This document shows positions 63,501 through 64,000 of a DNA stretch of 64,000 nucleotides, piece after piece. A model generated the notes under the pieces. The model was not told the origin of the DNA and made no database searches. It worked only from the letters and a program-made list of their open reading frames with translations. A program made the position numbers and the translations under genes. The stretch is from Lacticaseibacillus sharpeae JCM 1186 = DSM 20505 (GTDB lineage: Bacteria > Bacillota > Bacilli > Lactobacillales > Lactobacillaceae): the NCBI RefSeq assembly GCF_001436225.1, contig NZ_AYYO01000010.1, forward strand, positions 1-64,000, read 5' to 3'. Position 1 is the stretch's first letter. Each line of letters begins with the position of its first letter.

Positions 63501-63515
63501 TAATCCTGTTAAAAT
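63486..63515 (+). promoter_or_regulatory. possible promoter of cmk
   Basis: TTGAAG (63486-63491) and TAAAAT (63510-63515), 18 bases apart, at the end of the LysM gene. A stem GGGCGGGA/TCTCCTGCCC (63527-63547) follows in the leader; the T run is poor. Confidence 0.4.
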
Positions 63516-63595
63516 AGTAACGAATGGGGCGGGATAATCTCCTGCCCTTAATTGTGTGCAAAAACATGCGCACTGATAGATACTTGGAGGTTATA

Positions 63596-64000
63596 ATGCA
63601 GATTGCAATTGATGGCCCGGCAAGTGCCGGCAAGAGTACCATTGCCAAGTTAGTGGCCAAAAAGCTCGGTTACGTATACTGTGACACGGGCGCGATGTAC
63701 CGGACGGTGACACTGATGGCGCTCAGGAGCAACGTGGCCCCTGACGACGCGGTCAAAGTGACGGCACTGCTGCCACAGCTTGAATTGAAGTTTGTGCCGA
63801 CTGCTGATGGCCAATTGGTCTACATGAACGGCGAGGATGTTTCCCTGGCGATTCGCCAAGAAGACGTCACGAACAACGTGTCCGCCGTGTCCGCGATTCC
63901 GGCAGTGCGCACGGATTTGACCCAGCGCCAGCGCGATATCGCCGCGGAGGGCAACATCGTGATGGATGGCCGTGATATCGGGACCACCGTGTTGCCGCAT
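63596..64000 (+). CDS. cmk: cytidylate kinase (3' end beyond the window)
   Basis: The first 135 residues of a nucleoside monophosphate kinase that phosphorylates CMP and dCMP. The P-loop GPASAGKST (about 7-15), YCDTGAMYR (about 31-39) and DGRDIGTTVLP (124-134) are the CMP kinase signatures. Complete proteins have about 220-230 residues, so roughly 90 are missing on the right edge. GGAGG is 6-7 bases before the ATG. The frame is clean to the window end. Confidence 0.96.
   Translation, partial: MQIAIDGPASAGKSTIAKLVAKKLGYVYCDTGAMYRTVTLMALRSNVAPDDAVKVTALLPQLELKFVPTADGQLVYMNGEDVSLAIRQEDVTNNVSAVSAIPAVRTDLTQRQRDIAAEGNIVMDGRDIGTTVLPH

Overview
The window is 64 kb of chromosome from a Gram-positive member of the Firmicutes, most likely a high-G+C lactobacillus (Lactobacillaceae). 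The evidence is gene content and order typical of the group (rnjA-rpoY, tig-clpX-ysxC, dnaE-pfkA-pyk, cvfB-xerD-ribT-scpA-scpB-rluB, ftsW-pyc), a paired RNase J1/J2 system, a CtsR-type operator before clpB, and an FMN riboswitch before the riboflavin transporter RibU. Base composition by eye is in the mid-50s per cent G+C. An intact pfkA argues for the homofermentative branch, because obligate heterofermenters usually lack it; this is inference. Genes are tightly packed, mostly on the + strand, and usually end in strong hairpin terminators. I see no rRNA, tRNA, CRISPR array, prophage or insertion sequence.

Layout. 0-8 kb: histidine phosphatase, TPR protein and RecD2 helicase; then a minus-strand lipid kinase with altered motifs, RNase J1 with the RNA polymerase epsilon subunit RpoY, a small membrane protein and peptide deformylase. 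8.3-9.5 kb: the most unusual locus. A strong promoter with an inverted repeat drives a 29-codon leader ORF and competing hairpins, one of which buries the ribosome binding site of a 250-residue protein resembling the front half of a P-type ATPase with its catalytic motifs lost. 9.5-20 kb: UPF0223 protein, TypA, an NAD(P)-binding protein, FtsW, pyruvate carboxylase, YlbG, RsmD, CoaD and a PDZ/Lon-like protease. 20-24 kb: competence DNA-uptake genes comEA and comEC, then holA and rpsO.

24-33 kb: rpsT, RNase J2, an unrecognised helical protein, EF-Tu, trigger factor, ClpX, the ribosome-assembly GTPase YsxC and a MazG-like enzyme. 33-39 kb: an amino-acid ABC importer (binding protein fused to permease, plus ATPase), UvrC and ObgE, the latter behind a strikingly hairpin-rich leader. 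39-48 kb: an OatA-like acyltransferase, a possible 25-residue small protein folded into a hairpin before RNase Z, a short-chain dehydrogenase, a LapA-like membrane protein, ClpB, L32, a DUF1836 regulator and a lipoprotein. 48-55 kb: DnaE, phosphofructokinase and pyruvate kinase. 55-64 kb: CvfB, XerD, a RibT-like protein with a lost CoA loop, the condensin partners ScpA/ScpB, RluB, the FMN riboswitch with RibU, a YpbB-like protein with RecQ, a LysM surface protein, and the start of cytidylate kinase cut by the window edge.

Most of the window is housekeeping: translation, RNA decay, protein quality control, chromosome segregation, repair and central carbon flow. The points worth following are regulatory leaders and paralogues that keep a fold but have lost catalytic residues.
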